43,084 nucleotides of DNA, taken from contig NZ_JAFBID010000056.1 in assembly GCF_016811235.1 (NCBI RefSeq), forward strand, positions 1 through 43,084, in the 5' to 3' direction. This stretch comes from Microvirga arabica (GTDB lineage Bacteria; Pseudomonadota; Alphaproteobacteria; Rhizobiales; Beijerinckiaceae). The first letter of the stretch is position 1. Each line of letters opens with the position of its first letter. Below are positions 7,659 to 16,222 of this stretch, piece after piece. The notes below the pieces were generated by a model that saw only the letters and a program-made list of their open reading frames with translations, was not told where the DNA came from and did no database searches. The position numbers and the translations under genes were made by a program.

Positions 7659-9463
7659 GCGGTGGCCTGCGGGCCCTGCTCGCCGGCCGGAACACGCTGC
7701 GACGGGAAGAGCGGCTTGGCAGCGCCCGAGCGTTCGATGAGTGAGCGGACCTGAGGCGAGATGGCGACATTGTCCCAGTCGCCCGTGACATCGAAAGCGA
7801 GGGCAGGGGCTTGCCCGGCCTGTGCATCGGCGGGCGTGATGCCCGCCGTCACCTGGAGCGTCCGGTCGACCAGCAGCACCTGACCGCGAAGCTGGGCCTG
7901 GACCGCCGACCCTTTCAGCTTGCCTTCGGCGATCTGGCCGATGCCGTCCTGCATCACGATCTGGGCTTCGGCTCTCTCGAAAGCCGTGCGGCCGCCTTTC
8001 CAGTTCAGGGATGCGAGGAGAGGCCGCTTGTCCACGCGGCGAAGGGCGTCCTCAAGATTGATCCCCATGAGCTCTCCGTCCGTCAGCTCGATCGAGGAGC
8101 GGCCTGCCGCCTGACGGACCACGTCGGCGGGGTTCCGGCCATGGCCGTCGAAGCTGAACTGTCCCCGGGCCCGGCCCGTGATCCAGCGTGGCTCCCCGAC
8201 GGCTGTGAGGAAGGGGGCGATCTTCACGCCCGAGAACGTTCCCTGGCTCTTGAAGTCGACGAGGCCGTTCTCGGCCGCCAGCAAGAGCCTTCCTTTCAGG
8301 GTGCCGTCATAGAAGTCGGCCCGCCCGATGGAGGCCTCGATGCGGCCGGGCTGGATGAGAACGCTGGCAGCCATATCGTCGAGGCTCACGCGCCCGAGAC
8401 TGGCGGTTGCAGCCGAGAGGCGAAGGTCGAGGTCGGCGCCTGTGGACCCAGCCAAGTCGATCGCCTCCTCGCTCCACGCGCCTGAGGAGGTGCGGGTCTG
8501 GTTGAAGGGGGCGAAGAGGTCGGACAGGTTGAGCGTATCGGCCGCAAGGGTACCGGCAATGACCGGCCGTTCCGTATCGAAACGGACGCCCAGGGTACCC
8601 TCCAGCTTGTCCGAGCCCAGGGTAATGGCGACGGCAGGCCAGGACAGGCGGCGGCGATCCAAGGAAAAATCGCCGCTGATCGAGAGACCGCCCAGCAGAG
8701 ATCCGAAAGGAAGCTCCATTCCGCTCCAACGGGTGAAGTCGCGAACCGATGCGGTCTTGATGGTGCTTTCCCCCGTAATGCGAGGCCCGTCGCCGATCTG
8801 CGCCTCACCCTCGGCCGTGAGGCGGGCGCCGGGGGAGGACAGGGTCAGGGAGAACGGGCTGATCTTGTTGGAGGCCAGCAGGTCCGGGAAGATCGAGGCC
8901 TGCTCCAGGGAGACAAGCTCGTCGCGCCAGTGGGCGGACCCCGACACCGTCAGGGGTTCGGACGGATCCACCCAGCGGATCATGGCATTGAGCCCGTCAA
9001 GGTCGGCGTTCTTCAGGTCGGTCCAGCGCATCGAGGATTTCGTCACCACCAGCCGGCGGGCATGGTTTTCCGTCGCGCTATCCTTGAAGATCTCCGTCCA
9101 TTTGACAGCCTGGAGCTTCTGGGCCGAGGCCGTGATCCGGGTTTCCGTCAGGTCGAAGTCGGAAAGGTCGATCCGCCCGAAGAGCAGCGGCAGGATGCGC
9201 AGCTCGCCCCTCAAGATGCCGCCTTCGGCCTTGAGGGCCCCATCGGGAAACTCAAGTACCACATCCTCGAACTTCACCCGCGGGATGGGCAGCACCGCGA
9301 AGGTGCTCCGGCCCCTGACCGTCAGGTCCAGGCCGTAGCGCTCTCTGACGTGCTCCCTCAGTTCCGCCGACAGGCCGCCTCCGGGCAATGTCCAGGGGGC
9401 GGCCGCCGTCCCGAGAACGGCAAGCGAAATCAAGGCGATGAGAAAGACAACGCGGCGGGACAT
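7652..9463 (-). CDS. AsmA-family envelope protein
   Basis: This 603-aa protein has an N-terminal membrane anchor at about residues 5-24, then a large periplasmic region with AsmA features. These are the N-terminal AsmA segment (LTVRGRSTFAVLPIPRVKFEDV) and the C-terminal conserved block with GTFSGVKIAPFL and GRARGQFSFDGHGRNPADVV. Family members are bridge-like proteins linked to outer-membrane assembly and lipid transfer between membranes; the specific cargo here is unknown. It is divergent from scoA across about 200 bp and convergent with potI, overlapping by 7 bp. The ATG at 9463 has only a weak ribosome-binding site. Confidence 0.85.
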   Translation of the reverse strand: MSRRVVFLIALISLAVLGTAAAPWTLPGGGLSAELREHVRERYGLDLTVRGRSTFAVLPIPRVKFEDVVLEFPDGALKAEGGILRGELRILPLLFGRIDLSDFDLTETRITASAQKLQAVKWTEIFKDSATENHARRLVVTKSSMRWTDLKNADLDGLNAMIRWVDPSEPLTVSGSAHWRDELVSLEQASIFPDLLASNKISPFSLTLSSPGARLTAEGEAQIGDGPRITGESTIKTASVRDFTRWSGMELPFGSLLGGLSISGDFSLDRRRLSWPAVAITLGSDKLEGTLGVRFDTERPVIAGTLAADTLNLSDLFAPFNQTRTSSGAWSEEAIDLAGSTGADLDLRLSAATASLGRVSLDDMAASVLIQPGRIEASIGRADFYDGTLKGRLLLAAENGLVDFKSQGTFSGVKIAPFLTAVGEPRWITGRARGQFSFDGHGRNPADVVRQAAGRSSIELTDGELMGINLEDALRRVDKRPLLASLNWKGGRTAFERAEAQIVMQDGIGQIAEGKLKGSAVQAQLRGQVLLVDRTLQVTAGITPADAQAGQAPALAFDVTGDWDNVAISPQVRSLIERSGAAKPLFPSQRVPAGEQGPQATAQ

Positions 9464-9660
9464 GGAATGAATGTTGTAAACCTTGGGCGCTGCCTCGCAA
9501 GCGGTGAAGAGGGGGATGTCCTCAGGGCAGGGCCGACTTCATGAAACCTTTCCATATATCCATACGAAGGGATTGTCTAAATTGAGGCCAAGTTGCAGGG
9601 TGCCGCCATTCGAACCGCGACACTTCGAACGGGCACGCACCTGCCCAAGGAGAGGATTTG

Positions 9661-10398
9661 ATGGATAAGGTTTACAGCGACGCAAGCTCGGCGCTGGCTG
9701 GCCTGGTCAAGGATGGCATGACCATCATGGCCGGGGGCTTCGGCCTCTGCGGCATTCCGGAGGCGCTGATCGAGGCGATTCGTGATTCGGGGGCGAAGGA
9801 GCTGACCTTCATCTCCAACAATGCGGGCGTGGACGGGGTCGGGCTCGGCCGCCTTCTGGAAACCCGCCAGATCCGCAAGATGATCTCGTCCTACGTCGGC
9901 GAGAACAAGCTCTTCGCCCAGCAGTACCTCTCCGGCGAGTTGGAGCTTGAGTTCAACCCGCAAGGGACGCTGGCCGAGCGCATCCGCGCCGGCGGCGCCG
10001 GCATCCCGGCCTTCTACACCAAGACCGGTGTGGGCACCCTCATCGCCGGGGGCAAGGAAGTGCGCGAGTTCAACGGCGAGAAATACGTCATGGAGACCGG
10101 GCTCTTCGCCGACATCTCCATCGTCCACGCCTGGAAGGGCGACACGGAAGGCAATCTCGTCTACCGGAAGACCGCCCGCAACTTCAATCCGATGATGGCC
10201 ACCGCCTCGCGCATGACCATCGCCGAAGTCGAGCATCTGGTGCCGGCCGGCGAGATCGACCCGGATTGCATGCACACGCCGGGCATCTTCGTGAAGCGCA
10301 TGGTGCATGTGCCGAACCCGGTCAAACATATCGAGCAACGCACGACCCGCAAGCGCGCGGAAGCCGCCGTGCCGGCGGCCGCAGGGGAGGAAGTCTGA
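9661..10398 (+). CDS. scoA: 3-oxoacid (succinyl-CoA:acetoacetate) CoA-transferase subunit A
   Basis: This 245-aa alpha subunit of a family I CoA-transferase has the GGFGLCGIPEALIEAI glycine-rich segment at about residues 22-37 and the conserved end VKHIEQRTTRKR. It moves CoA from succinyl-CoA to acetoacetate or a related 3-oxoacid, feeding ketone-body or PHB breakdown. ATG 9661 follows AGGAGAGG; the TTG just before it is less likely. The stop overlaps the scoB start by one base (TGATG). A role with beta-ketoadipate instead of acetoacetate cannot be excluded, but no aromatic catabolic genes adjoin. Confidence 0.92.
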   Translation: MDKVYSDASSALAGLVKDGMTIMAGGFGLCGIPEALIEAIRDSGAKELTFISNNAGVDGVGLGRLLETRQIRKMISSYVGENKLFAQQYLSGELELEFNPQGTLAERIRAGGAGIPAFYTKTGVGTLIAGGKEVREFNGEKYVMETGLFADISIVHAWKGDTEGNLVYRKTARNFNPMMATASRMTIAEVEHLVPAGEIDPDCMHTPGIFVKRMVHVPNPVKHIEQRTTRKRAEAAVPAAAGEEV

Positions 10399-11078
10399 TG
10401 CCTTGGACCCGTGAACAGATGGCTGCCCGCGCGGCCAAGGAGCTGCGCGACGGCTTCTACGTGAATCTCGGCATCGGCATCCCGACGCTCGTGTCCAACT
10501 TCATCCCGAAGGGCATGCGCGTGCAGCTCCAGTCGGAGAACGGCATGCTGGGCATGGGTCCGTTCCCCTTCGAGGGCGAGGAGGACGCGGACCTGATCAA
10601 TGCCGGCAAGCAGACGATCACCGAGTTGCCGACCACGAGCTATTTCTCGTCGGCCGATTCTTTCGGCATGATCCGCGGCGGCCATATCGACCTGTCGATC
10701 CTCGGCGCCATGCAGGTGGCCCAGAACGGCGATCTCGCCAACTGGATGATCCCCGGCAAGATGGTGAAGGGCATGGGCGGCGCCATGGACCTCGTGGCGG
10801 GCGTCAAGCGCGTCGTCGTGGTCATGGAGCACGTGGCGAAGGCCAAGGACGGCTCCGAGGACCCGAAGCTCCTGAAGGAATGCAACCTGCCGCTGACCGG
10901 CACCGGCGTGGTCGATCTGGTGATCACCGATCTCGGCGTCTTTTCCATCGACAAGAAGGGCGGCTCCGGCATGACCCTGATCGAGCTCGCTGACGGAGTG
11001 ACGGTCGAGGAGATCAAGGCCAAGACGGCGGCAGACTTCAAGGTCGCGCTGAACGGCCGACAGTCGAACGCAGCGTGA
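10398..11078 (+). CDS. scoB: 3-oxoacid CoA-transferase subunit B
   Basis: This 226-aa beta subunit carries the catalytic glutamate in the SENGMLGMGPFP motif (Glu near residue 47), the residue that forms the glutamyl-CoA intermediate. Further conserved blocks are GGHIDLSILGAMQV and the GKMVKGMGGAMDL oxyanion region. It is translationally coupled to scoA and completes the heteromeric enzyme. A strong terminator follows 25 bases after its stop. Confidence 0.93.
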   Translation: MPWTREQMAARAAKELRDGFYVNLGIGIPTLVSNFIPKGMRVQLQSENGMLGMGPFPFEGEEDADLINAGKQTITELPTTSYFSSADSFGMIRGGHIDLSILGAMQVAQNGDLANWMIPGKMVKGMGGAMDLVAGVKRVVVVMEHVAKAKDGSEDPKLLKECNLPLTGTGVVDLVITDLGVFSIDKKGGSGMTLIELADGVTVEEIKAKTAADFKVALNGRQSNAA

Positions 11079-11102
11079 TCTGAAGCGAAAACGAAGATGA
11101 AG

Positions 11103-11127
11103 GCGGCCCCGACGGGGCCGCTTTTTT
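11103..11127 (+). terminator. Rho-independent terminator after scoAB
   Basis: An 8-bp stem of GCGGCCCC (11103-11110) and GGGGCCGC (11114-11121) with a 3-base loop is followed by six T. The T tract touches the stop codon of the convergent fbpB gene. Read leftward, the same hairpin lacks a T tract, so it acts mainly rightward. Confidence 0.92.
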
Positions 11128-12856
11128 ATGGGCTTGAACTGCCTGAAATGTTTATGGCATCCGCTGCCGCTTTCGGCCGGGCCTCGGCGCTGCGCACCAG
11201 CTGGAGCACGGGAACGAGTCCGACCAGCACGATCACGAGGGCGGCGAGCGACCCATCCTCGAAGCGCCCGCGCGACGCATAGGTATAGACGAGCGTCGAG
11301 AGCGTTTCCGTATTGAGGGGCCGCAGCAGCAGGGTCGCGGGCAGTTCCTTGATGCAATCGACGAAGATCAGCAGGGCGGCGCTGGCGAGAGCCGGCCGCA
11401 TGAGCGGGATCTGAATCTTCCAGACCATCTCCCGCCGCGAGGCGCCGAGCGTGCGCGCTGCATCCTCAAGGCTTGGAGACACCCGGTCGAGGCCCGCCGA
11501 CAAGGAGCCCGTCGCAATCGACAGGAAGCGGATCACGTAGGCGATGATGATGCCGCCGGCAGCCCCCATGAGCAGGAGGCCGAGGCGCTCGCCAGTGAGG
11601 TGGCGCCAGATCGTGCCGATCAGGTTGTCGAAACCTACCAGCGGCGTCATGAGGCCCAGGGCCAGTACGGTGCCCGGCAGGGCATAGCCGAGCCCCGCTG
11701 CAAGGAGGGCTCCCTTGGTTAGAGTGTTCTTGGATAGACGTGCCGCCGAAACCAGCATGACTGCTATGGCCAGCACTGCAATGGTCGCGATCACCGACAA
11801 TCCGATGGTCGTCATGAAGTGAGCGAAGAAGTCCGTGTCGAACTGATCGAAGAGGCCGCCGCGAAGCGTTTCCCGCAGCAGGAATCCCGTCGGCAGGATG
11901 AAGCCCAGGAGGACCGGCAAGGCGCAGAGCAGGGACGCGGTCCAGGCGCGTCCACCTTTGAGGGCAACGGGATGCACCGTGCGATGGCGTTTCGGCGACA
12001 GCGCATAGCGCCTGTCCCGGCGGCCATAGCGTTCGATCAGGATCAGGCCGACGACAAAGGCCAGCATGACGCAGGCGATCTGCGCCGCGCCTGCAAGGCT
12101 GCCCCGGTTGAGCCAGGTGTTGTAGACCGACACCGTGAGGGTGCGCACGCCGAGATACTCGCTCGCGCCGATATCGTTGAGGGCTTCAAGCAGCGCCAGC
12201 GATAGGCCGACAGCCAGCGCCGGGCGGGCAAGCGGCAGCGCGATGATGCGAAAGAGCTTAATGCGGCTCGCACCCAGGGTGCGCGCCACCTCGAGCATGC
12301 TGGCGCTCTGTGTCAGGAACATCGCCCGCGCGGCGATGTAGATGTAGGGGTAGAGCACCGCCGACATGACGAGGATACAGCCGGGCAGCGAGCGGATTTC
12401 CGGAAACCAGTAGTCGGACCGCGACCGCCAGCCCATGACGTCGCGCAGGGCCATCTGCACGAGGCCGGCGGAGTCGAAGATCTCCACGTAGATATAGGCC
12501 GTGATGTAGGTGGGCACGGCCAGCGGCAGCGGCAGGAGCCACACCAGGATATTACGACCCGGGAAGCGATGCGCGGTGACGAGCCAGGCCGTCGTGATGC
12601 CCATGGAGCCTGCGACGATGGCGACTCCGATCAGCAGGGCGAGCGTGTCGATCGTGCTGGTCGGCAGCACATTGGCGATGAGATGCGGCCAGATCTCCGC
12701 ATCGCCCTCGGCCGCAATGCCGAGAAGGGCGCCGACGGGCAGAAGCACGAGCAGACCGGCAGCCGCCACGGCGGCGGACAGCCACCAGGGGAGACGCCTT
12801 ACCATCGTCCGGGGCGAAAAGCCGATTGCAGTCTGGGTTTTGGCGATCACGGTCAA
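11126..12856 (-). CDS. fbpB: Ferric iron ABC transporter permease (FbpB-type, two fused permease domains)
   Basis: This 576-aa inner-membrane protein has about 12 helices and two BPD permease domains in tandem, as usual for FbpB/AfuB/SfuB. The two EAA loops are EVARTLGASRIKLFRIIALPLA in the first half and EDAARTLGASRREMVWKIQIPL in the second. It lies 75 bases downstream of the ferric-binding protein gene, with a hairpin between them. The ATPase gene fbpC is not next to it and must be elsewhere. Iron as substrate is inferred from the binding protein. Confidence 0.9.
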   Translation of the reverse strand: MTVIAKTQTAIGFSPRTMVRRLPWWLSAAVAAAGLLVLLPVGALLGIAAEGDAEIWPHLIANVLPTSTIDTLALLIGVAIVAGSMGITTAWLVTAHRFPGRNILVWLLPLPLAVPTYITAYIYVEIFDSAGLVQMALRDVMGWRSRSDYWFPEIRSLPGCILVMSAVLYPYIYIAARAMFLTQSASMLEVARTLGASRIKLFRIIALPLARPALAVGLSLALLEALNDIGASEYLGVRTLTVSVYNTWLNRGSLAGAAQIACVMLAFVVGLILIERYGRRDRRYALSPKRHRTVHPVALKGGRAWTASLLCALPVLLGFILPTGFLLRETLRGGLFDQFDTDFFAHFMTTIGLSVIATIAVLAIAVMLVSAARLSKNTLTKGALLAAGLGYALPGTVLALGLMTPLVGFDNLIGTIWRHLTGERLGLLLMGAAGGIIIAYVIRFLSIATGSLSAGLDRVSPSLEDAARTLGASRREMVWKIQIPLMRPALASAALLIFVDCIKELPATLLLRPLNTETLSTLVYTYASRGRFEDGSLAALVIVLVGLVPVLQLVRSAEARPKAAADAINISGSSSP

Positions 12857-12904
12857 AAGGAAACGGCGCCACCGTTGCCGGCAGCGCCTCTCTGAACAGG
12901 AAGA

Positions 12905-12927
12905 GGGCGGCTGAAGGAGCCGCCCTT
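12905..12927 (-). terminator. Intra-operon hairpin between fbpA and fbpB
   Basis: A 9-bp stem of AGGGCGGCT (12905-12913) and AGCCGCCCT (12919-12927) with a 5-base loop lies just after the fbpA stop. Read leftward it is followed by a moderately T-rich stretch (CTTCC). It probably acts as a partial terminator or 3' stabiliser that makes binding protein more abundant than permease. Confidence 0.65.
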
Positions 12928-12931
12928 TGTC

Positions 12932-13972
12932 TTATTGGTCGAAGCCAACCTTGTCGACCAGCTCGCTGGCCTTCTTGCGGAGCTTGGCGATCTCGGCGAT
13001 CTGCACGTTGTCGGCCTTGAGCTCGCCGAAGGAGGCGATGGTCGGATGGATCTTGATGCCGGCCTTGATCGGGTACTCGGAGTTGGCCTCGGCATGAATG
13101 CGCTGGGACTCGTCCGAGACCATGTACTCCATGAACTTCACGGCGTTCGCCTTGTTCGGAGCGTTCTTAGCCAGCGCGAGGCCGGAGATGTTCACGTGCG
13201 TGCCGCCGCCCTCGAAGGTCGGGAGGATCACGTTGACCGCCTGGCCCCACTTCTTCTGCTCCTCGTCCTTGCCGTTGAGCATGAGCGAGACGTAGTAAGT
13301 GTTGCCGACGGCGATGTCGCAGACACCGGCCAGGATGTCCTTGGCCTGCTCGCGGTCGCCGCCCGAGGGCTTCTTGGCGAGGTTCGCCTTCACGCCCTTC
13401 AGCCATTCCTCGGCCTTCGCCTCGCCCTTATGGGCGATCATCGCGGCGATCAGGCTGATGTTGTAGAGGTTCTGGCCCGAGCGGATGCAGACCTTGCCCT
13501 TCCACTTGGGATCTGCAAGCTCCTCATAAGTGATCTTGTCCTGCTTCACGCGCTCCTTCGAGGCGTAGACCACGCGGCCACGCAGGGCGATGCCGAACCA
13601 ATGGCCTTCCGGATCGCGGTAGGCTGTCGGAATGACCTTCTCCAGCGCTTCGGACTTCACGGCCTGTGTCACGCCGTAGTCCTTGGCGGCTGCCAGGCGG
13701 CCGATATCCACCGTGATGATCACGTCGGCCGGGCTGTTGGCGCCCTCGGTGCGGATGCGCTCCTCAAGGCCGTTGTTGATGAAGATCGTGTTGACCTTGA
13801 TGCCGGTCTCTTTGGTGAACTCGTCAAGCACGGGCTTGATCAGGCCGGGCTCGCGGGTGGTGTAGATGTTCAGCACTTCCTCGGCCGAGGCGGAGAGGCT
13901 TGAGCCGGCCAGAGCACCAAGAGCAGCCGCCCCGCAGAGCAGACCGCGCGCAAACGAGATGTTCGCCATCAT
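12932..13972 (-). CDS. fbpA: Periplasmic ferric-iron-binding protein (FbpA-type)
   Basis: This 346-aa extracytoplasmic solute-binding protein has a signal peptide of about 30 residues ending SASA before EEVLNIYTTR. The adjacent tyrosines at about 226-227 in AVGNTYYVSL match the Tyr-Tyr pair that holds Fe(III) in FbpA-type proteins. The GNTYYV context and the N-terminal LNIYT strand are family hallmarks. Two ATGs are in tandem (13972 and 13969); AAGGA fits either. The upstream 145 bp hold two Irr-like boxes, so expression is likely tied to iron or heme status. It delivers iron to the FbpB permease encoded just downstream. Confidence 0.92.
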   Translation of the reverse strand: MMANISFARGLLCGAAALGALAGSSLSASAEEVLNIYTTREPGLIKPVLDEFTKETGIKVNTIFINNGLEERIRTEGANSPADVIITVDIGRLAAAKDYGVTQAVKSEALEKVIPTAYRDPEGHWFGIALRGRVVYASKERVKQDKITYEELADPKWKGKVCIRSGQNLYNISLIAAMIAHKGEAKAEEWLKGVKANLAKKPSGGDREQAKDILAGVCDIAVGNTYYVSLMLNGKDEEQKKWGQAVNVILPTFEGGGTHVNISGLALAKNAPNKANAVKFMEYMVSDESQRIHAEANSEYPIKAGIKIHPTIASFGELKADNVQIAEIAKLRKKASELVDKVGFDQ

Positions 13973-14080
13973 GAGTTCCTTCAGAATTGATCATGGGCGG
14001 CGTGGTGCCGTGTCCCATTGATGCTGCAAGAACCACGATCGCACTTTGCGGTCAATTAAAAAGCAGATAAAAAACAATAG

Positions 14081-14123
14081 CTTATAAGAATTCTAAACTG
14101 ACATTTCTTGTAATTCTTCTAAG
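14081..14123. promoter_or_regulatory. Two Irr/ICE-like iron-control boxes upstream of fbpA
   Basis: Box 1 at 14081-14097 reads CTTATAA-GAA-TTCTAAA and matches 12 of 14 half-site positions of the rhizobial Irr target as I recall it (TTTAGAA-N3-TTCTAAA). Box 2 at 14107-14123 reads CTTGTAA-TTC-TTCTAAG and is weaker; it overlaps the stop of the upstream cNMP gene. The boxes start 26 bp apart in the same orientation in an AT-rich stretch 109-150 bp before the fbpA start. The match is to a remembered consensus, not to a search. Confidence 0.5.
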
Positions 14124-14793
14124 CTGAAGCGGCTTTCCGCACCGTCTCGACCTCCGGCAGGGCGGCGCGAAGACGGACGATCTCCTCCTCCATCTTTTCC
14201 ATGTTGTTAAACAGCCGCTCGCTGGCGAGACGCAGGAAATAGAAGCCGAACTGGGGATTCTGGAAATAGAGCTGGCGCACCTCGTCGTAGGAGATGCTCA
14301 GCACTTCTCCGGCCTCGATGCACTCCAGGGTCTGCGTGCGGGTGTTATCAGGCGAGAGAAAGCCCATCTCGCCGACCACTTGGCCCTGGACCAGCTCGAT
14401 CCCCATCTCCTTGAGCCGATAGCGACCGGAGATCGTGTAGAACATGCAGGTGGCGGCATCGCCCTTGGCGAACAGCACCTCGCCGACCTTTGTGGTGCGG
14501 CGCGTCATGAAGGGCTTGAGCCACTCCATGGACAGGTCGCTCTTCGAGGCCTGCTTCACGCGCTTGATCAGGCCGAGCATCTGATAGAGCCGTACGCTGT
14601 TGATCGGCAGCAGGATCAGGTTGGCCACAACGCCTGGAATGTTGCCCAGATAGGCCGAGACGATCAGGGAACAGATATTGGCTCCGATCCCGATGCAGCG
14701 CAGCGGGATGATCGTCTTCATCGCGCAACCCGCAATCGCCAGCGTTGCCCCCAGCCAGCCGATGGCCTCAACCCACGTGATGGACCAAGTCAT
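14119..14793 (-). CDS. Membrane-anchored cyclic-nucleotide-binding-domain protein
   Basis: This 224-aa protein has three hydrophobic segments within residues 1-75 (WVEAIGWLGATLAIAGCA; IGIGANICSLIVSAYLG; GVVANLILLPINSVRLY). A Crp-type cNMP-binding beta-roll follows at about 95-195 (GEVLFAKGDAATCMFYTISG; GQVVGEMGFLSPDNTRTQTL) and a C-terminal helix. It has no DNA-binding domain. The phosphate-binding cassette VVGEMGFLSPDNTRTQT has the Gly-Glu and Arg expected for nucleotide contact, so binding of cAMP or cGMP is plausible. The layout of three helices plus a cNMP domain recalls Popeye-domain proteins, though homology is not shown. It reads toward fbpA, but the 146-bp gap and the boxes suggest separate transcription. 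Confidence 0.75.
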   Translation of the reverse strand: MTWSITWVEAIGWLGATLAIAGCAMKTIIPLRCIGIGANICSLIVSAYLGNIPGVVANLILLPINSVRLYQMLGLIKRVKQASKSDLSMEWLKPFMTRRTTKVGEVLFAKGDAATCMFYTISGRYRLKEMGIELVQGQVVGEMGFLSPDNTRTQTLECIEAGEVLSISYDEVRQLYFQNPQFGFYFLRLASERLFNNMEKMEEEIVRLRAALPEVETVRKAASA

Positions 14794-14907
14794 GGAATTT
14801 CGCCCGCGTTCCTATCTCACGATAGGGCATATACCATCGGAATAGGAATCTGCGCCAGCTACGCATTGGCGCAGGATTGAGGGCTGCGAGTTGCTCCCCT
14901 GGCAGGA

Positions 14908-15135
14908 TCAGGAACGGGGCGAGGCGGGCGGGCCCGGCACGCTCAGCGTCCGGCGCTGAGCCGTCGTGCGAGCGCTCCCGCCGGCGGCGTTGTCCCGTGA
15001 GGCTTGACCGGAGACGGAAGGCGGGGGCGGAACAGGATCGCGAGGCAGGACACCGACGGGACCTGTGGAGGCGACACAGCCGCCCAGGGTGAAGCCGCCA
15101 AGAAGGAGTGCGGAAACGGTGACGATGGTACGCAT
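14908..15135 (-). CDS. Small proline-rich lipoprotein
   Basis: This 75-aa protein has a lipoprotein signal: MRTIVTVSALLLGGFTLGGC, lipobox LGGC with the lipidated Cys at residue 20. The remainder is a low-complexity Pro/Ser/Arg-rich tail with no domain I recognise. The ATG at 15135 was chosen because GGAGG lies six bases upstream; the open frame extends further but without a ribosome-binding site. It is probably attached to the inner or outer membrane. Function unknown. Confidence 0.65.
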   Translation of the reverse strand: MRTIVTVSALLLGGFTLGGCVASTGPVGVLPRDPVPPPPSVSGQASRDNAAGGSARTTAQRRTLSVPGPPASPRS

Positions 15136-15201
15136 GCGTGCCTCCACAAGAATCGATGCAGAAGCTAGACCATACGTAAGGGAAGTCGAGTCCTGCACGA
15201 T

Positions 15202-15231
15202 TCTTGCGCGATCCAGTCTTGCGCGATCCAG
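15202..15231. repeat. Perfect tandem duplication of a 15-bp unit
   Basis: TCTTGCGCGATCCAG occurs twice head to tail (15202-15216 and 15217-15231) in the divergent promoter region between the small lipoprotein gene and the pentapeptide-repeat gene. It could be a paired regulator site or a slippage product. Confidence 0.7.
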
Positions 15232-15303
15232 GAAAGTTGCAGCTCGGGTCTCCTCGGCGCGGGCGCGAAGCCTAGTTATGAATCACAGCCTTGAGAGGGC
15301 CCC

Positions 15304-16098
15304 ATGGAGGAATGTGAGTTCGTGCAGATCAGGGCGTCTTCCCTGGCGGCGGGGGCGTGGAGCCGGGTCATCGGAGGCCTCGTCCTCCTTGTTCTCTGCG
15401 CAGCCCCTGCAGCGGCCAAGTGTCAGGATGCGCCGGGTCCGGGTGCCGATTGGTCCGGATGCTCCAAGGCCCGCCTCGTCCTCACCGGGGAGGATCTGAC
15501 CGGAACCATTTTCCAGCGCTCCCTGCTGACCTTGAGCGACTTCGCGTCGTCGAAGATGGCAGGAGCCAACCTGAGCGAGACTGAAGTGAGCCGCACCCGC
15601 TTCGAGGGAGCGGATCTGTCGCGCGCCGACTTCACCAAGGCTCTCGGCTGGCGCGCCAATTTCGGGCAGGCCAATCTCACCGGAACCGTGTTCGTCTCGT
15701 CCGACATGAGCCGCTCCAACTTCGCCCAGGCCAAAGCGGCAGGAGCAAACTTCAACAAAGCCGAGTTGAACCGATCCGACTTCAGCGGCGCTGATCTGAC
15801 AGGGGCGAACCTGGCCAAAGCCGAGCTTGCCCGCGTGCTCTTTCAGAGCGCCAGGCTGACCGGCGTGGATTTCAGCTACTCGAACCTGTCCCGCGCGCGC
15901 CTCATCGGGCTCGATCTCCAGGGGGCGAATTTTACCGGGACCTACATGTTCCTGGCTCAGATCGGCGGCTCGGACCTGAGCCGTGCGACCGGCCTGACCC
16001 AGGCCCAAATCGACATCGCGTGCGGCACGGCGCAGACCAAGCTTCCGGACAGTCTGTCCCAGCCGAAATCCTGGCCCTGCAAGGAAGAGGAGGACTGA
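15304..16098 (+). CDS. Exported pentapeptide-repeat protein
   Basis: This 264-aa protein has an N-terminal signal sequence (hydrophobic core VIGGLVLLVLCAAPAAA, cleavage expected near residue 38). About 30 pentapeptide repeats of the A(D/N)LXX type follow between residues 55 and 225, for example GANLSETEV, GADLSRADF and GADLTGANL. These fold as a right-handed quadrilateral beta-helix. The C-terminal part has two Cys (ACGTAQ, PCKEEED) that may pair with the Cys residues before the repeats (KCQDAP, GCSKAR). Periplasmic location is inferred. Many pentapeptide proteins have no known activity, and nothing here points to the gyrase-protecting Qnr type. The start at 15304 follows GAGAGGG. Confidence 0.85.
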   Translation: MEECEFVQIRASSLAAGAWSRVIGGLVLLVLCAAPAAAKCQDAPGPGADWSGCSKARLVLTGEDLTGTIFQRSLLTLSDFASSKMAGANLSETEVSRTRFEGADLSRADFTKALGWRANFGQANLTGTVFVSSDMSRSNFAQAKAAGANFNKAELNRSDFSGADLTGANLAKAELARVLFQSARLTGVDFSYSNLSRARLIGLDLQGANFTGTYMFLAQIGGSDLSRATGLTQAQIDIACGTAQTKLPDSLSQPKSWPCKEEED

Positions 16099-16222
16099 TC
16101 GCCCGGCCTTTGCTGAAACCAAGCCTGAGCGTGGCCGTTATTCCATTGACGAGCGTTCGGACTGCAGGCCGGGAATCTGTTTTCTTGCAAGCCGTCCTTG
16201 TCCCTGAAGGAGTGCGTTCGAT

